Below, one piece after another: positions 6,528 through 13,120 of a DNA stretch of 14,380 bases. Every line of letters starts with the position of its first letter. The first letter of the stretch is position 1. The translations under genes and the position numbers were made by a program. The notes beneath the pieces are model-generated. The model was not told where the DNA came from. It did no database searches and saw only the letters and a program-made list of their open reading frames with translations. Source of the DNA: JBBQTQ01 sp038213135 (GTDB taxonomy: Bacteria > Actinomycetota > Thermoleophilia > Gaiellales > Gaiellaceae); NCBI GenBank assembly GCA_038213135.1, contig JBBQTQ010000073.1, forward strand, positions 1-14,380, given 5' to 3'.

Positions 6528-7406
6528 ATGGAGCTCGACAAGCAGACCGAGGAGCGGATCGAGCAACCGGTCTCCGCCGAAGCCGAGCGGGAGACTCGCC
6601 TGACCCCCGCCGAGGCAGTCGAGCAGATGAAGATCAACGTGCCCGTCCGTGGCAACCGCAAGCTCCGCGAGCTCCTCGAGCGCGTCAACGCGGACAAGCA
6701 GCTGAAGGGCTGGTGGCACGTCGCGAACATCAACGCGGTCGTCCGCATGGAGATCAACGACCACTCCTGGGTGCACGTCCAGATCGTCGCGAACATCGCC
6801 CTGAAGCTCCTGCGCCAGCTGACCAAGCACCACGTCGAGCCGGCGATGGTGCGCGACTACGGGATGACGAACGAGGACGCCGAGGTGACCGTCACCCTCG
6901 GCGCCCTGCTCCACTGCATCGGCATGGCCGTTCATCGCGAGGGCCACGAGGACTTCTCGCTGTTCCTCGCCGAGCCGAAGATGCGCGAGTTGCTCGCCGG
7001 ACTCTACGAGGAGCCCGACCTGACCGTGGTCTGCTCCGAGGTGCTGCAGGCGATCACGAGCCACCGCGACTATGGGAAGCCGCTGACGATCGACGCCGGA
7101 ATCATCCGTGTTGCCGACGCGCTCGACATGGCCAAGGGCCGCTCGCGGATCCCGTTCGAGCGCGGCCGCGTCTCGATCCACTCGCTCTCCGCTGCCGCGA
7201 TCGAGGACGTGACGATCACCGATGGCGACGAGAAGCCGATCAAGATCGAGATCGTGATGAACAACTCCTCCGGCATCTATCAGGTGGACGGCCTGCTGAA
7301 GGCGAAGCTGCGCGGCTCGGGCCTCGAGCCGTACGTCGAGGTGATCGCTCACATCGACACGGAAGCTGAGAAGCGGCTCGTACCGATCTTCCGGCTCGAA
7401 ACGTAA
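6528..7406 (+). CDS. HD-domain phosphohydrolase-like protein with HD-to-HC change
   Basis: This 292-aa soluble protein has an HD-superfamily helical core over about residues 75-205. It includes H79 and H83 (HSWVH), the signature segment LLHCIGM (127-133), H136 and H140, H179 (ITSH), and the RVADALDM helix with D197 and D200. HD proteins normally carry His-Asp at the signature and hydrolyse phosphodiesters or nucleotides using metals. Here the doublet is His129-Cys130, encoded by an unambiguous TGC. The C-terminal third (about 215-292) is a beta-rich region with no motif I can name. The ATG is favoured by the -10 hexamer 7 nt upstream; the same frame stays open far upstream only as a shadow of the ABC gene. 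It may be a variant phosphohydrolase or a regulatory, non-catalytic member. Confidence 0.82.
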   Translation: MELDKQTEERIEQPVSAEAERETRLTPAEAVEQMKINVPVRGNRKLRELLERVNADKQLKGWWHVANINAVVRMEINDHSWVHVQIVANIALKLLRQLTKHHVEPAMVRDYGMTNEDAEVTVTLGALLHCIGMAVHREGHEDFSLFLAEPKMRELLAGLYEEPDLTVVCSEVLQAITSHRDYGKPLTIDAGIIRVADALDMAKGRSRIPFERGRVSIHSLSAAAIEDVTITDGDEKPIKIEIVMNNSSGIYQVDGLLKAKLRGSGLEPYVEVIAHIDTEAEKRLVPIFRLET

Positions 7407-7427
7407 GCAGGTATCGGCGATGTGGGC

Positions 7428-7465
7428 TATGGTCGCCATGCCAACTTAGGCAACACAAGGGGGAG
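7428..7465 (+). promoter_or_regulatory. Probable promoter and strong RBS for the beta-helix gene
   Basis: TATGGT (7428-7433) is a plausible -10 element placing RNA start near 7440. AAGGGGGAG (7457-7465 region) ends 4 nt before the ATG at 7470 and is one of the clearest ribosome-binding sites in the window. This gene therefore seems to have a conventional leader, unlike its neighbours. Confidence 0.45.
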
Positions 7466-7469
7466 ATAC

Positions 7470-8753
7470 ATGAAGCGCATCATTCTGTGCGCGCTTGTCG
7501 CGGTGGGTACGTTCGCCGCCGCCGGACAAGCGCTCGCGAAAGACCTGAAGGTCTCAAACGCGACATCGCCGGCAGATTGCCGGAAGGACGCCACGAAGGA
7601 CGCCACGTACCCGACGATCCAGTCGGCCGTCACGGCGGCAGGCCCGGGCGACCACATCAAGGTCTGTCCCGGCACCTACGTCGAGCAGGTCACGATTCCG
7701 GCGGGCAAGGACAAGCTGTCGCTCGAGTCGAAGGGTCACTGGCAGGCGATCATCAAGGCACCGGCCGCGATGGCCGATCCCGGCGACATCGTCCACGTTG
7801 CCGGCGCCAAAGACGTGAAGCTCACTGACTTCACGATCTCCGGCCCGCTGCCCGATTCCCAGTTCTGCTCAACCTTTCCGCGCTCGGGCGTACGAGTCGA
7901 CTCGAACGGATCGGCGACGATCGAGAAGAACCACATCACGGAGATTCGGAGCACCTCTCCCGCACTCCGCGGCTGCCAAAACGGGCTCGCCATCGTCATC
8001 GGCCGTCAATTTGAAGGCCAGGTTGGTCAGGCGACGATCAAGGACAACACGATCGACCTGTACCAGAAGGAGGGCGTCTACGTCGACAACGCCGGCTCCT
8101 CCGCGAAGATCGACCACAACACGATCACGAATCCGGGCGCGGTTAACATCACGGCCCCCAACGGGATCCAGATCGGTCGCGGCGCGTCCGCCGACGTCAA
8201 AAACAACGACGTCAACGGCAACGTTTTCGCAGATCCCACGTCAGCCCTCGGGACCGGCATCCTCGTCTTTGAGGTTAACGGCGGCGTTAACGTCCAGAAC
8301 AATGACGTCCACGGGAACGACCTCGGCATCGAGACCGATTCCGGCAGCGGCGTCCTGATCTCGGACAACAACGTCTTCGCGAATCGCAGCGACGGCATCC
8401 AGCTGTGCGGGGTGGCCGACTTCCTCTGCGACCCGATCATGAACGTGTCCGTGCGGAACAACCACGTGTACGGGAATCTCGGCAGCGGCATCTCGCTGAT
8501 CGGGAACGCGAGTTCAAACACGCTTAAGAACAACAAGGTCGAGAACAACGGCACTGCCGGCGACGACACGAGCGACGGCATCCGGGTCGAGTCGGCCGCG
8601 ACCGGTAACACGATCCAGGGCAACCACTTGCACGGCAACGTCACGCACGACTGCCACGACGATTCAGCGGGCAGCGGCACAGGCGGTACGGCGAACCTGT
8701 GGCTCGATGACCACGGGACGACCCAGAACCGACCCGGACTCTGCAGGCACTAG
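7470..8753 (+). CDS. Secreted right-handed parallel beta-helix protein
   Basis: The 427-aa product starts with a Sec signal peptide (MKRIILCALV... to about residue 23, cleavage after ALA). It then shows a NosD/pectate-lyase-like opening in which YPTIQSAV, GDHIKVCPGTY and VEQVTI mark the first coil. From about residue 150 to 400 there are repeated 20-25-residue rungs with paired asparagines (KNNDVNGN, QNNDVHGN, RNNHVYGN, QGNHLHGN), the Asn ladder typical of parallel beta-helices. Several cysteines could form disulfides outside the cell. Such folds often bind or cleave polysaccharides, but I see no catalytic triad I can assign. Its base composition is visibly less GC-rich than its neighbours because of AAC and AAG codons. 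The start is fixed by the strong RBS. A hairpin terminator follows it. Confidence 0.85.
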   Translation: MKRIILCALVAVGTFAAAGQALAKDLKVSNATSPADCRKDATKDATYPTIQSAVTAAGPGDHIKVCPGTYVEQVTIPAGKDKLSLESKGHWQAIIKAPAAMADPGDIVHVAGAKDVKLTDFTISGPLPDSQFCSTFPRSGVRVDSNGSATIEKNHITEIRSTSPALRGCQNGLAIVIGRQFEGQVGQATIKDNTIDLYQKEGVYVDNAGSSAKIDHNTITNPGAVNITAPNGIQIGRGASADVKNNDVNGNVFADPTSALGTGILVFEVNGGVNVQNNDVHGNDLGIETDSGSGVLISDNNVFANRSDGIQLCGVADFLCDPIMNVSVRNNHVYGNLGSGISLIGNASSNTLKNNKVENNGTAGDDTSDGIRVESAATGNTIQGNHLHGNVTHDCHDDSAGSGTGGTANLWLDDHGTTQNRPGLCRH

Positions 8754-8764
8754 AGCGAAGCGCT

Positions 8765-8794
8765 CGCGGGCGGGGCCTAACGGCCTCGCCCGCG
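8765..8794 (+). terminator. Strong hairpin terminator after the beta-helix gene
   Basis: A 13-bp stem (8765-8777 with 8782-8794, one G-U pair) closes a TAAC tetraloop, 12 bp past the TAG stop. It lacks a long T-run but is the most stable hairpin of its region and isolates the tRNA from upstream transcription. Confidence 0.6.
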
Positions 8795-8798
8795 CCGC

Positions 8799-8804
8799 TA
8801 CACT
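8799..8804 (+). promoter_or_regulatory. Possible -10 element (TACACT) of the tRNA
   Basis: TACACT lies 11 nt before the first base of the tRNA, which would give a 5' leader of about 5 nt for RNase P. No -35 box is visible 17 nt upstream, where the terminator stem lies. Confidence 0.3.
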
Positions 8805-8815
8805 TTCCCCGCCGT

Positions 8816-8886
8816 TGCGGGGTCGTCTAACGGCAGGACACCCGGCTCTGGACCGGGCAGTCAAGGTTCGAATCCTTGCCCCGCAG
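8816..8886 (+). tRNA. tRNA-Gln (anticodon CTG)
   Basis: The cloverleaf is complete. The acceptor is TGCGGGG (8816-8822) with CCCCGCA (8879-8885). The anticodon stem CCCGG/CCGGG (8841-8845, 8853-8857) encloses CTCTGGA, with anticodon CTG at 8848-8850. The T-arm is CAAGG-TTCGAAT-CCTTG. The U1-A72 pair and G73 discriminator agree with bacterial glutamine tRNAs. The 3' CCA is not encoded (CCT follows), so it must be added enzymatically. It reads CAG codons, which dominate Gln usage in GC-rich genomes. Confidence 0.96.
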
Positions 8887-8932
8887 CCTGTTGTAGTCGC
8901 GACGACGGCGAAGCCGGAGGTCGGGACGCAGA

Positions 8933-8961
8933 GGGAGGGGGCGGCTTTGCCGCGCACTCCC
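8933..8961 (+). terminator. Weak hairpin downstream of tRNA-Gln
   Basis: GGGAG (8933-8937) pairs with CTCCC (8957-8961), and inside it GCGGC (8941-8945) pairs with GCCGC (8949-8953) around a TTT loop. It could end the tRNA transcript before the methyltransferase promoter. The internal loop and lack of T-run make this tentative. Confidence 0.3.
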
Positions 8962-8992
8962 GGTCTCGAGCCGAACGGGGCTTCCCTACTTC

Positions 8993-8998
8993 TATGCT
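8993..8998 (+). promoter_or_regulatory. -10 element (TATGCT) for a leaderless start
   Basis: TATGCT is followed by exactly 7 nt and then the ATG at 9006. It favours that ATG over an in-frame ATG at 8994, which lies inside the hexamer itself. It would drive the methyltransferase-amidohydrolase-Rieske operon. Confidence 0.5.
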
Positions 8999-9005
8999 CC
9001 TCGCC

Positions 9006-9746
9006 ATGGAGAGCTACGAGCCCTCGACGTGGGGCGACCGGCTCGCCGACGTCTACGACGAGATGCTCGGCTCGATGGCGCTGGAGACCGAACCGGCGGT
9101 CGAGCTACTTGCCGAGCTCGCCGGCGGCGGGCCCGTGCTCGAGCTCGCGATCGGCACCGGGCGCATCGGCCTACCGCTCTCGGAGCGCGGTCTCGAGGTG
9201 CACGGAATCGAGGCCTCACCCGCCATGGTCGAGAAGCTTCGCGCCCGGCCCGGCGGCGACCGGATCCCCGTCACGATCGGTGACTTCGCCGAAGTCGGCG
9301 TCGAGGGCAGCTACCCGCTGATCTTCGTCGTCGCGAACACGCTCTTCCTGCTCCACTCGGAGGAGGACCAGCTCCGCTGCTACCACAACGTCGCTGCGCA
9401 CCTCACCGACGACGGCATCTTCGTTGTCGAAGCGCACGTCCCGAATCCCGCGCGTTACCGCGACGGCCAGGCGATCGACATCTTCTCGCTCGAGCCCGAC
9501 CGGGTGATGCTCGGCTTCTCGCGCCGCGACGCAGCGACACAGCGGGTCGAGAGCGTCGAGGTCTGGATCACCGAGAAGGGCATCCGCCTCTTCCCCTCCC
9601 GCGACCGCCCAGTGCCGCCCGCCGAGCTCGACGTGATGGCGCGCCGCGCCGGCCTCGAGCTCCGCGACCGCTGGAGCGACTGGCAGCGGAGCCCGTTCAC
9701 GGCTGCGAGCGAGCGGCACATCTCGGTCTACGCGAAGCAGGCGTGA
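9006..9746 (+). CDS. Class I SAM-dependent methyltransferase
   Basis: This 246-aa soluble protein has a Rossmann-type methyltransferase fold. Motif I is VLELAIGTG (44-52), the acidic ribose-binding end of strand 2 is GIEAS (67-71, Glu69), and a mid-domain segment around residues 100-107 (VVANTLFLL) fits motif IV. A WITEKGIRLF-type C-terminal beta segment follows. It resembles small-molecule methyltransferases of the UbiE/Methyltransf_25 kind, but the acceptor is unknown. The ATG at 9006 is chosen because of the -10 hexamer 7 nt upstream; an ATG four codons earlier is the alternative. Its TGA overlaps the GTG of the amidohydrolase gene by 4 bp (GTGA), so the three genes to 11217 are probably translated as one operon. 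Confidence 0.85.
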   Translation: MESYEPSTWGDRLADVYDEMLGSMALETEPAVELLAELAGGGPVLELAIGTGRIGLPLSERGLEVHGIEASPAMVEKLRARPGGDRIPVTIGDFAEVGVEGSYPLIFVVANTLFLLHSEEDQLRCYHNVAAHLTDDGIFVVEAHVPNPARYRDGQAIDIFSLEPDRVMLGFSRRDAATQRVESVEVWITEKGIRLFPSRDRPVPPAELDVMARRAGLELRDRWSDWQRSPFTAASERHISVYAKQA

Positions 9747-10855
9747 CCGAGAGCTTCCTCGGCGGGGTCAAGCTCACGCTACGGCTGCGGGAGCTGACGG
9801 TCGTCGACCTCGACGTCCACGTCTACGAGACACCTGCGGCGCTCGCCCCGCACTGCGCACAACCCTGGCGAACCTCGCTCGAGTACTTCGCATCGCTGCC
9901 GCAGTCCTATCTCGGCACGCCCGGCTTCGCGCCGTACCTGGACGCCTGGCCGGACTTCCCACCCGACAGCCCGCGCCGCCAGACGGTCACCTCGCCCGCC
10001 CAACTGCGCGGCGATCTCGACGACCTGGGGATCGACATCGCCGTGCTGATCCCCGACTGCTTCCTGCTCCACGCCGCGATCCGCCAGACCGACTACGCGC
10101 TGGAGCTCGCCCGCGCCTACAACCGCTGGCTCACCGGGGAGTGGCTCACCGAGGACAACGGCGTCAAGGGCGCCGTGCTGGCGCCGCACCACGACCCGCT
10201 CGTCGCCGCGGAGGAGATCCGCGCCTACGCCGACCACCCGAACATCGCGGCGATCTACCTCCCCACCTCGTGCGTCGATCCGCTCTACGGGCACCGCCGC
10301 TACGACCCGCTCTACGACGCCGCCCAGGAGACCGGGCTGCCGGTGATCCTCCACTCCGGCCTCAACGTCCATCCAGCCTTCCCGTTCAACCTGCACGGCT
10401 ACGAGACGGCGTTCGCCGCGCACGCGCTGGCCCACCCGTTTTCGATGATGGCCAACCTCGCGAGCATCGTCGAGACCGGTGTGCCGGTCCGCTTCCCCGG
10501 CGTGCGCTTCGTCTTCACCGAAGCGGGCCTGACCTGGGTGCCCTTCTTTCTGCTCCGGCTCGACCGGGACTACGTGACGATGCGACGGGAAGTGCCGTTC
10601 TACACGGACAAGCCGAGTGTGTACCTCAAGCAGTGCACCTACTTCTCGACGCAGCCGATCGAAGAGCCCGACCGCCTCGGCGACCTGGCGACGTTCATCT
10701 CGCTTTTCGAGGGCGAGGACAACGTCGTCTTCGCCTCGGACTGGCCGCACTGGGACTTCGACCACCCGCTGAAGGCGATGCAGATCCCGGTCTCCGACGA
10801 GGCGCTCGCGAAGATCATGGGCGGGAACGCCCTGCGGCTGCTCGGCCTCCATTGA
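9743..10855 (+). CDS. Amidohydrolase-2 (ACMSD-like) family metal-dependent hydrolase/decarboxylase
   Basis: The 370-aa protein fits the amidohydrolase_2 superfamily, which includes ACMSD and related nonoxidative decarboxylases of aromatic-ring cleavage products. Metal-ligand candidates are the N-terminal DLDVH (D22, D24, H26), the VILHSG segment mid-chain (His at the end of a barrel strand) and the C-terminal SDWPHWD, whose Asp is the usual late ligand. The classical DxHxH start is altered: the second His position is not obvious here (DVHVYE). It begins at a GTG overlapping the methyltransferase stop and ends in TTGA overlapping the Rieske start. The pairing with a Rieske protein suggests turnover of an aromatic or related carboxylic acid, but that is inference. 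Confidence 0.85.
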   Translation: MTESFLGGVKLTLRLRELTVVDLDVHVYETPAALAPHCAQPWRTSLEYFASLPQSYLGTPGFAPYLDAWPDFPPDSPRRQTVTSPAQLRGDLDDLGIDIAVLIPDCFLLHAAIRQTDYALELARAYNRWLTGEWLTEDNGVKGAVLAPHHDPLVAAEEIRAYADHPNIAAIYLPTSCVDPLYGHRRYDPLYDAAQETGLPVILHSGLNVHPAFPFNLHGYETAFAAHALAHPFSMMANLASIVETGVPVRFPGVRFVFTEAGLTWVPFFLLRLDRDYVTMRREVPFYTDKPSVYLKQCTYFSTQPIEEPDRLGDLATFISLFEGEDNVVFASDWPHWDFDHPLKAMQIPVSDEALAKIMGGNALRLLGLH

Positions 10856-11217
10856 CCGGCTTCGCAGTAGTCCCGCTCGCCGAGCTGCCCGAGGGCGCGC
10901 ACACCGTCGTCGAGGTCGCGGGCCGCGAGATCGGCGTCTTCAACGTGCGCGGCAGCTACTACGCGCTGCCGAATGTCTGCGTCCACCAGAACGGCCCCCT
11001 CTGCCGCGGAGCGGTTTCGGGCACCGTGGTCGCAAGCGCGGAGACCGCCTGGAAGCACACCTGGGCGCACGAGGGCGAGATCGTGATCTGCCCCTGGCAC
11101 TTCCTCGAGTACAACATCACGACCGGCGAGTGCGTGAACTTCCCCGGGCGCGGGCTGCCGCACTACCGGGTCGTCGTCGCAGGCGACGAGCTGCAGGTCT
11201 ACGGCCGCACCGGCTAG
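10852..11217 (+). CDS. Rieske [2Fe-2S] ferredoxin-like protein
   Basis: The 121-aa small electron-transfer protein carries both Rieske ligand pairs: CVH (C43, H45) and CPWH (C80, H83). The 34 residues between the pairs exceed the 15-17 of many Rieske ferredoxins. The insertion contains TAWKHTWAHEGE, as in the longer Rieske proteins found beside amidohydrolases. The start is the TTG at 10852, overlapping the amidohydrolase TGA as TTGA; no ATG or GTG in frame gives the required N-terminus. It probably feeds electrons to an oxygenase not seen in the window, or works with the amidohydrolase. Its stop interlocks with the MFS gene's stop on the other strand (CTAG, 11214-11217). Confidence 0.85.
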   Translation: MTGFAVVPLAELPEGAHTVVEVAGREIGVFNVRGSYYALPNVCVHQNGPLCRGAVSGTVVASAETAWKHTWAHEGEIVICPWHFLEYNITTGECVNFPGRGLPHYRVVVAGDELQVYGRTG

Positions 11218-12914
11218 ACGTCGGCCGGAGTCATCACCGGATTCTGCTCGGCGAGCCGCGCGCCGACGACCGCGTCGGCCGTTCGCATGCTCCCCGCGTG
11301 GCCTGTCACCGCGTTCAGGAAGTCGTTCCGCTCGAGGGCGAGGAGCTTGACCGGCGTCGACGCCACACAGGTCGCGGTCCTCGGCACGTCGCGGAGCAGC
11401 GCGATCTCGCCGACGTAGCTGCCCCGACCGAGCACGGCGAGGTGCTTGCCGCCGGTCGAGACATCCACCTGCCCTTCCTGGATGATGTAGAAGCGGTCGC
11501 CCGGATCGCCCTCGCGGATGATCACCGTGCCGGCCGGCTCCTCCAGCGGGATCAGCTGGAACGCGAGCTGCTCGATCGCGATCCCGGGGAGCAGCGAGAA
11601 CATGTCGATCCCACGCAGCAGGTCGATCAGCTCGGCACCCGGAGCCGTCGCCTCGGCGTCGATGCGAAAGAGGCGCAGGCCGAAGAGCGCGAGCAGGGCC
11701 GGCACGAAGCAGCCCATCGCGATCAGCGCTCCCCGTGAGCCGATGCCGCTGATCAGCGGTGGCGTCACGATCGCGCCGACGGCGACCGCCCCCAGCCAGA
11801 GCATCTGCATGATCCCGAACACGCGTCCGAGGATCTCGTCGGGTACCGCGCGCTGGACGAGCGTGAAGCCAGAGACGTCGACGAGCGTCCCGCCCGCGCC
11901 CATCACCGCAAGCGCGACGAAGGCCAGACCCTTGTTCACGAACGCCCCGATCAGGATGAACGGGAGCCCCCAGAGCAGCGACCCGACCAGGAACGGCACG
12001 CTGAGCCTGCGCAGCCCGACGAGAGCCACGCCGCCGACGACCGCCCCGACGAAGGCGCCGATTCCGAAGAACGAGTTCAGATAGCCGACTCCGGAGTTGC
12101 CGAGACGCAGCAGGCTGATCGCGGTGACGACCACGAGCACCTCCAGGGCACCGGCGACGATCGTCTGGGCACCGAGCAGGCCGACGAGGATCCTCAGGCG
12201 CCTGTCCTTGATCAGCGTTCCGAACCCGGCCGCGACATCCGAGAGCACGCTCGCGGTCGGAGCTGCGCTCTCCGGGGCGGGCTCGTGGACGACCTTGATG
12301 CGGGCGACGAAGTAGGCCGACCAGACGAGGAACGCGCCGGTGACGACGAAGACGGTTGGCGCGCTCGCGAAGCCGAGGAGCAGGCCGGCCAGCGCCGGCC
12401 CGAAGAAGAAGCCGAGGCTCTCGATCGTGCTCGCGACGACGTTGGCAGCGGTCAGCTCGCTCGGCGTCGAGGCCAACGCCGGGACGAGCGCCGACTCCGC
12501 GGGCTTGAACGGCGTGCCGATCACCGCGATCGCGCCGGCGAGGATGTAGACGACCCACGGCGAGCCGTGCAGATAGGCAGTCGCCGCTGCCGCGCCGATC
12601 AGGCCGGCCCGCACGAGGTCGGCCGTGATCATCACCCGCGCCCGGTCGTACCGGTCGGCGAGCACCGCCGAGAAGGGCGAGACGAGCGCGGCCGGCCCCA
12701 TCCGGATCACCCAGACGAGCCCCACCGCTTTCGCTCCGCCGGCGTTGTACGCATAGACCGACACCGCGACGGCGTACGCCCACTGGCCGATCGTCGAGCC
12801 CGCCCCGGCGAGCTGCAGCCGGCGCAGGTTCGGGTTGCGGAAGACCGAGCCAAAGGCTGCCCAGGAGTCGACGAGCTGCCGTCGGAAAGCCTTCACAGCG
12901 CGACACAATCGCAC
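11214..12914 (-). CDS. MFS transporter fused to a C-terminal cyclic-nucleotide-binding domain
   Basis: The 566-aa inner-membrane protein has about 12 membrane helices over residues 30-405. Its first-half loop DRYDRAR is a typical MFS loop 2-3 motif. After about residue 415 comes a cNMP-binding beta-roll: REGDPGDRFYIIQEG, then the phosphate-binding cassette GEIALLRDVPRTAT (502-515) with Glu503 and Arg512, the ligands for cyclic-nucleotide phosphate. Transport might therefore be gated by cAMP or another cyclic nucleotide; the cargo is unknown. The GTG at 12914 is used, though a GTG at 12896 is a possible start, and no clear -10 or RBS decides. It converges on the Rieske gene with a 4-bp overlap. 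Confidence 0.85.
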   Translation of the reverse strand: MRLCRAVKAFRRQLVDSWAAFGSVFRNPNLRRLQLAGAGSTIGQWAYAVAVSVYAYNAGGAKAVGLVWVIRMGPAALVSPFSAVLADRYDRARVMITADLVRAGLIGAAAATAYLHGSPWVVYILAGAIAVIGTPFKPAESALVPALASTPSELTAANVVASTIESLGFFFGPALAGLLLGFASAPTVFVVTGAFLVWSAYFVARIKVVHEPAPESAAPTASVLSDVAAGFGTLIKDRRLRILVGLLGAQTIVAGALEVLVVVTAISLLRLGNSGVGYLNSFFGIGAFVGAVVGGVALVGLRRLSVPFLVGSLLWGLPFILIGAFVNKGLAFVALAVMGAGGTLVDVSGFTLVQRAVPDEILGRVFGIMQMLWLGAVAVGAIVTPPLISGIGSRGALIAMGCFVPALLALFGLRLFRIDAEATAPGAELIDLLRGIDMFSLLPGIAIEQLAFQLIPLEEPAGTVIIREGDPGDRFYIIQEGQVDVSTGGKHLAVLGRGSYVGEIALLRDVPRTATCVASTPVKLLALERNDFLNAVTGHAGSMRTADAVVGARLAEQNPVMTPADV

Positions 12915-12980
12915 CTCTGGTTGCGGAATTGAAGTCGAGCAGGGAAGATCAGTGGGACGAACTGCGTCTTGAGAGACGAA

Positions 12981-12990
12981 CGCGTACGCG
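12981..12990. promoter_or_regulatory. Perfect 10-bp palindrome (possible operator)
   Basis: CGCGTACGCG is a perfect palindrome in the intergenic region between the divergent MFS and small-protein genes. It could bind a dimeric regulator or be chance in GC-rich DNA. No second copy was seen nearby. Confidence 0.2.
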
Positions 12991-13000
12991 CAAACCCTCC

Positions 13001-13032
13001 AAGGAGGAGTCCCAATGGCCCGGCCCCGCTAG
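13001..13032 (+). promoter_or_regulatory. Strong RBS with five-codon leader ORF (MARPR)
   Basis: AAGGAGGAG (13001-13009) is the strongest Shine-Dalgarno in the window. It is followed after 5 nt by ATG at 13015, and the frame ends at TAG after five codons (MARPR), stop 13030-13032. A perfect RBS on so short a frame suggests a leader peptide or regulatory ORF. It could instead be chance, or a fragment of a lost gene. Confidence 0.4.
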
Positions 13033-13058
13033 ACGAAACCAACCAGATCAAGGCTGAA

Positions 13059-13086
13059 GGCTCGGGCGGCAACAGGCACCCGGGCC
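13059..13086 (+). terminator. Terminator-like hairpin between the leader ORF and small-protein gene
   Basis: GGCTCGGG (13059-13066) pairs with CCCGGGCC (13079-13086) through 8 bp with one G-U pair and a 12-nt loop, followed by the T-rich TTCTCGTTGTCT. Its place after the five-codon ORF recalls an attenuator, but no alternative antiterminator fold was worked out. Confidence 0.35.
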
Positions 13087-13108
13087 TTCTCGTTGTCTGC
13101 CCGACGAA

Positions 13109-13114
13109 TACACT
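13109..13114 (+). promoter_or_regulatory. -10 element (TACACT) for a leaderless start
   Basis: TACACT is followed by 6 nt and the GTG at 13121. The spacing matches the other leaderless genes of the window and is the main support for the small protein being a real gene. Confidence 0.5.
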
Positions 13115-13120
13115 CAGAGC

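Noticed and set aside
4143..7406. A 1087-codon plus-strand frame spanning the second ABC gene, the cupin antisense and the HD gene
   Set aside because: Only the last 293 codons (from 6528) show a recognisable protein. The rest is Arg/Pro/Ala-rich shadow coding opposite or out of frame with the ABC and cupin genes.
7470..7541. Lipoprotein signal in the beta-helix protein
   Set aside because: The only early Cys (residue 7) is inside the hydrophobic core with no lipobox at the cleavage site; ALA-K fits ordinary signal peptidase I.
10639..12906. A 755-codon minus-strand frame over the amidohydrolase, Rieske and MFS genes
   Set aside because: It is an out-of-frame shadow of the MFS gene followed by antisense of the other two, with no family features.
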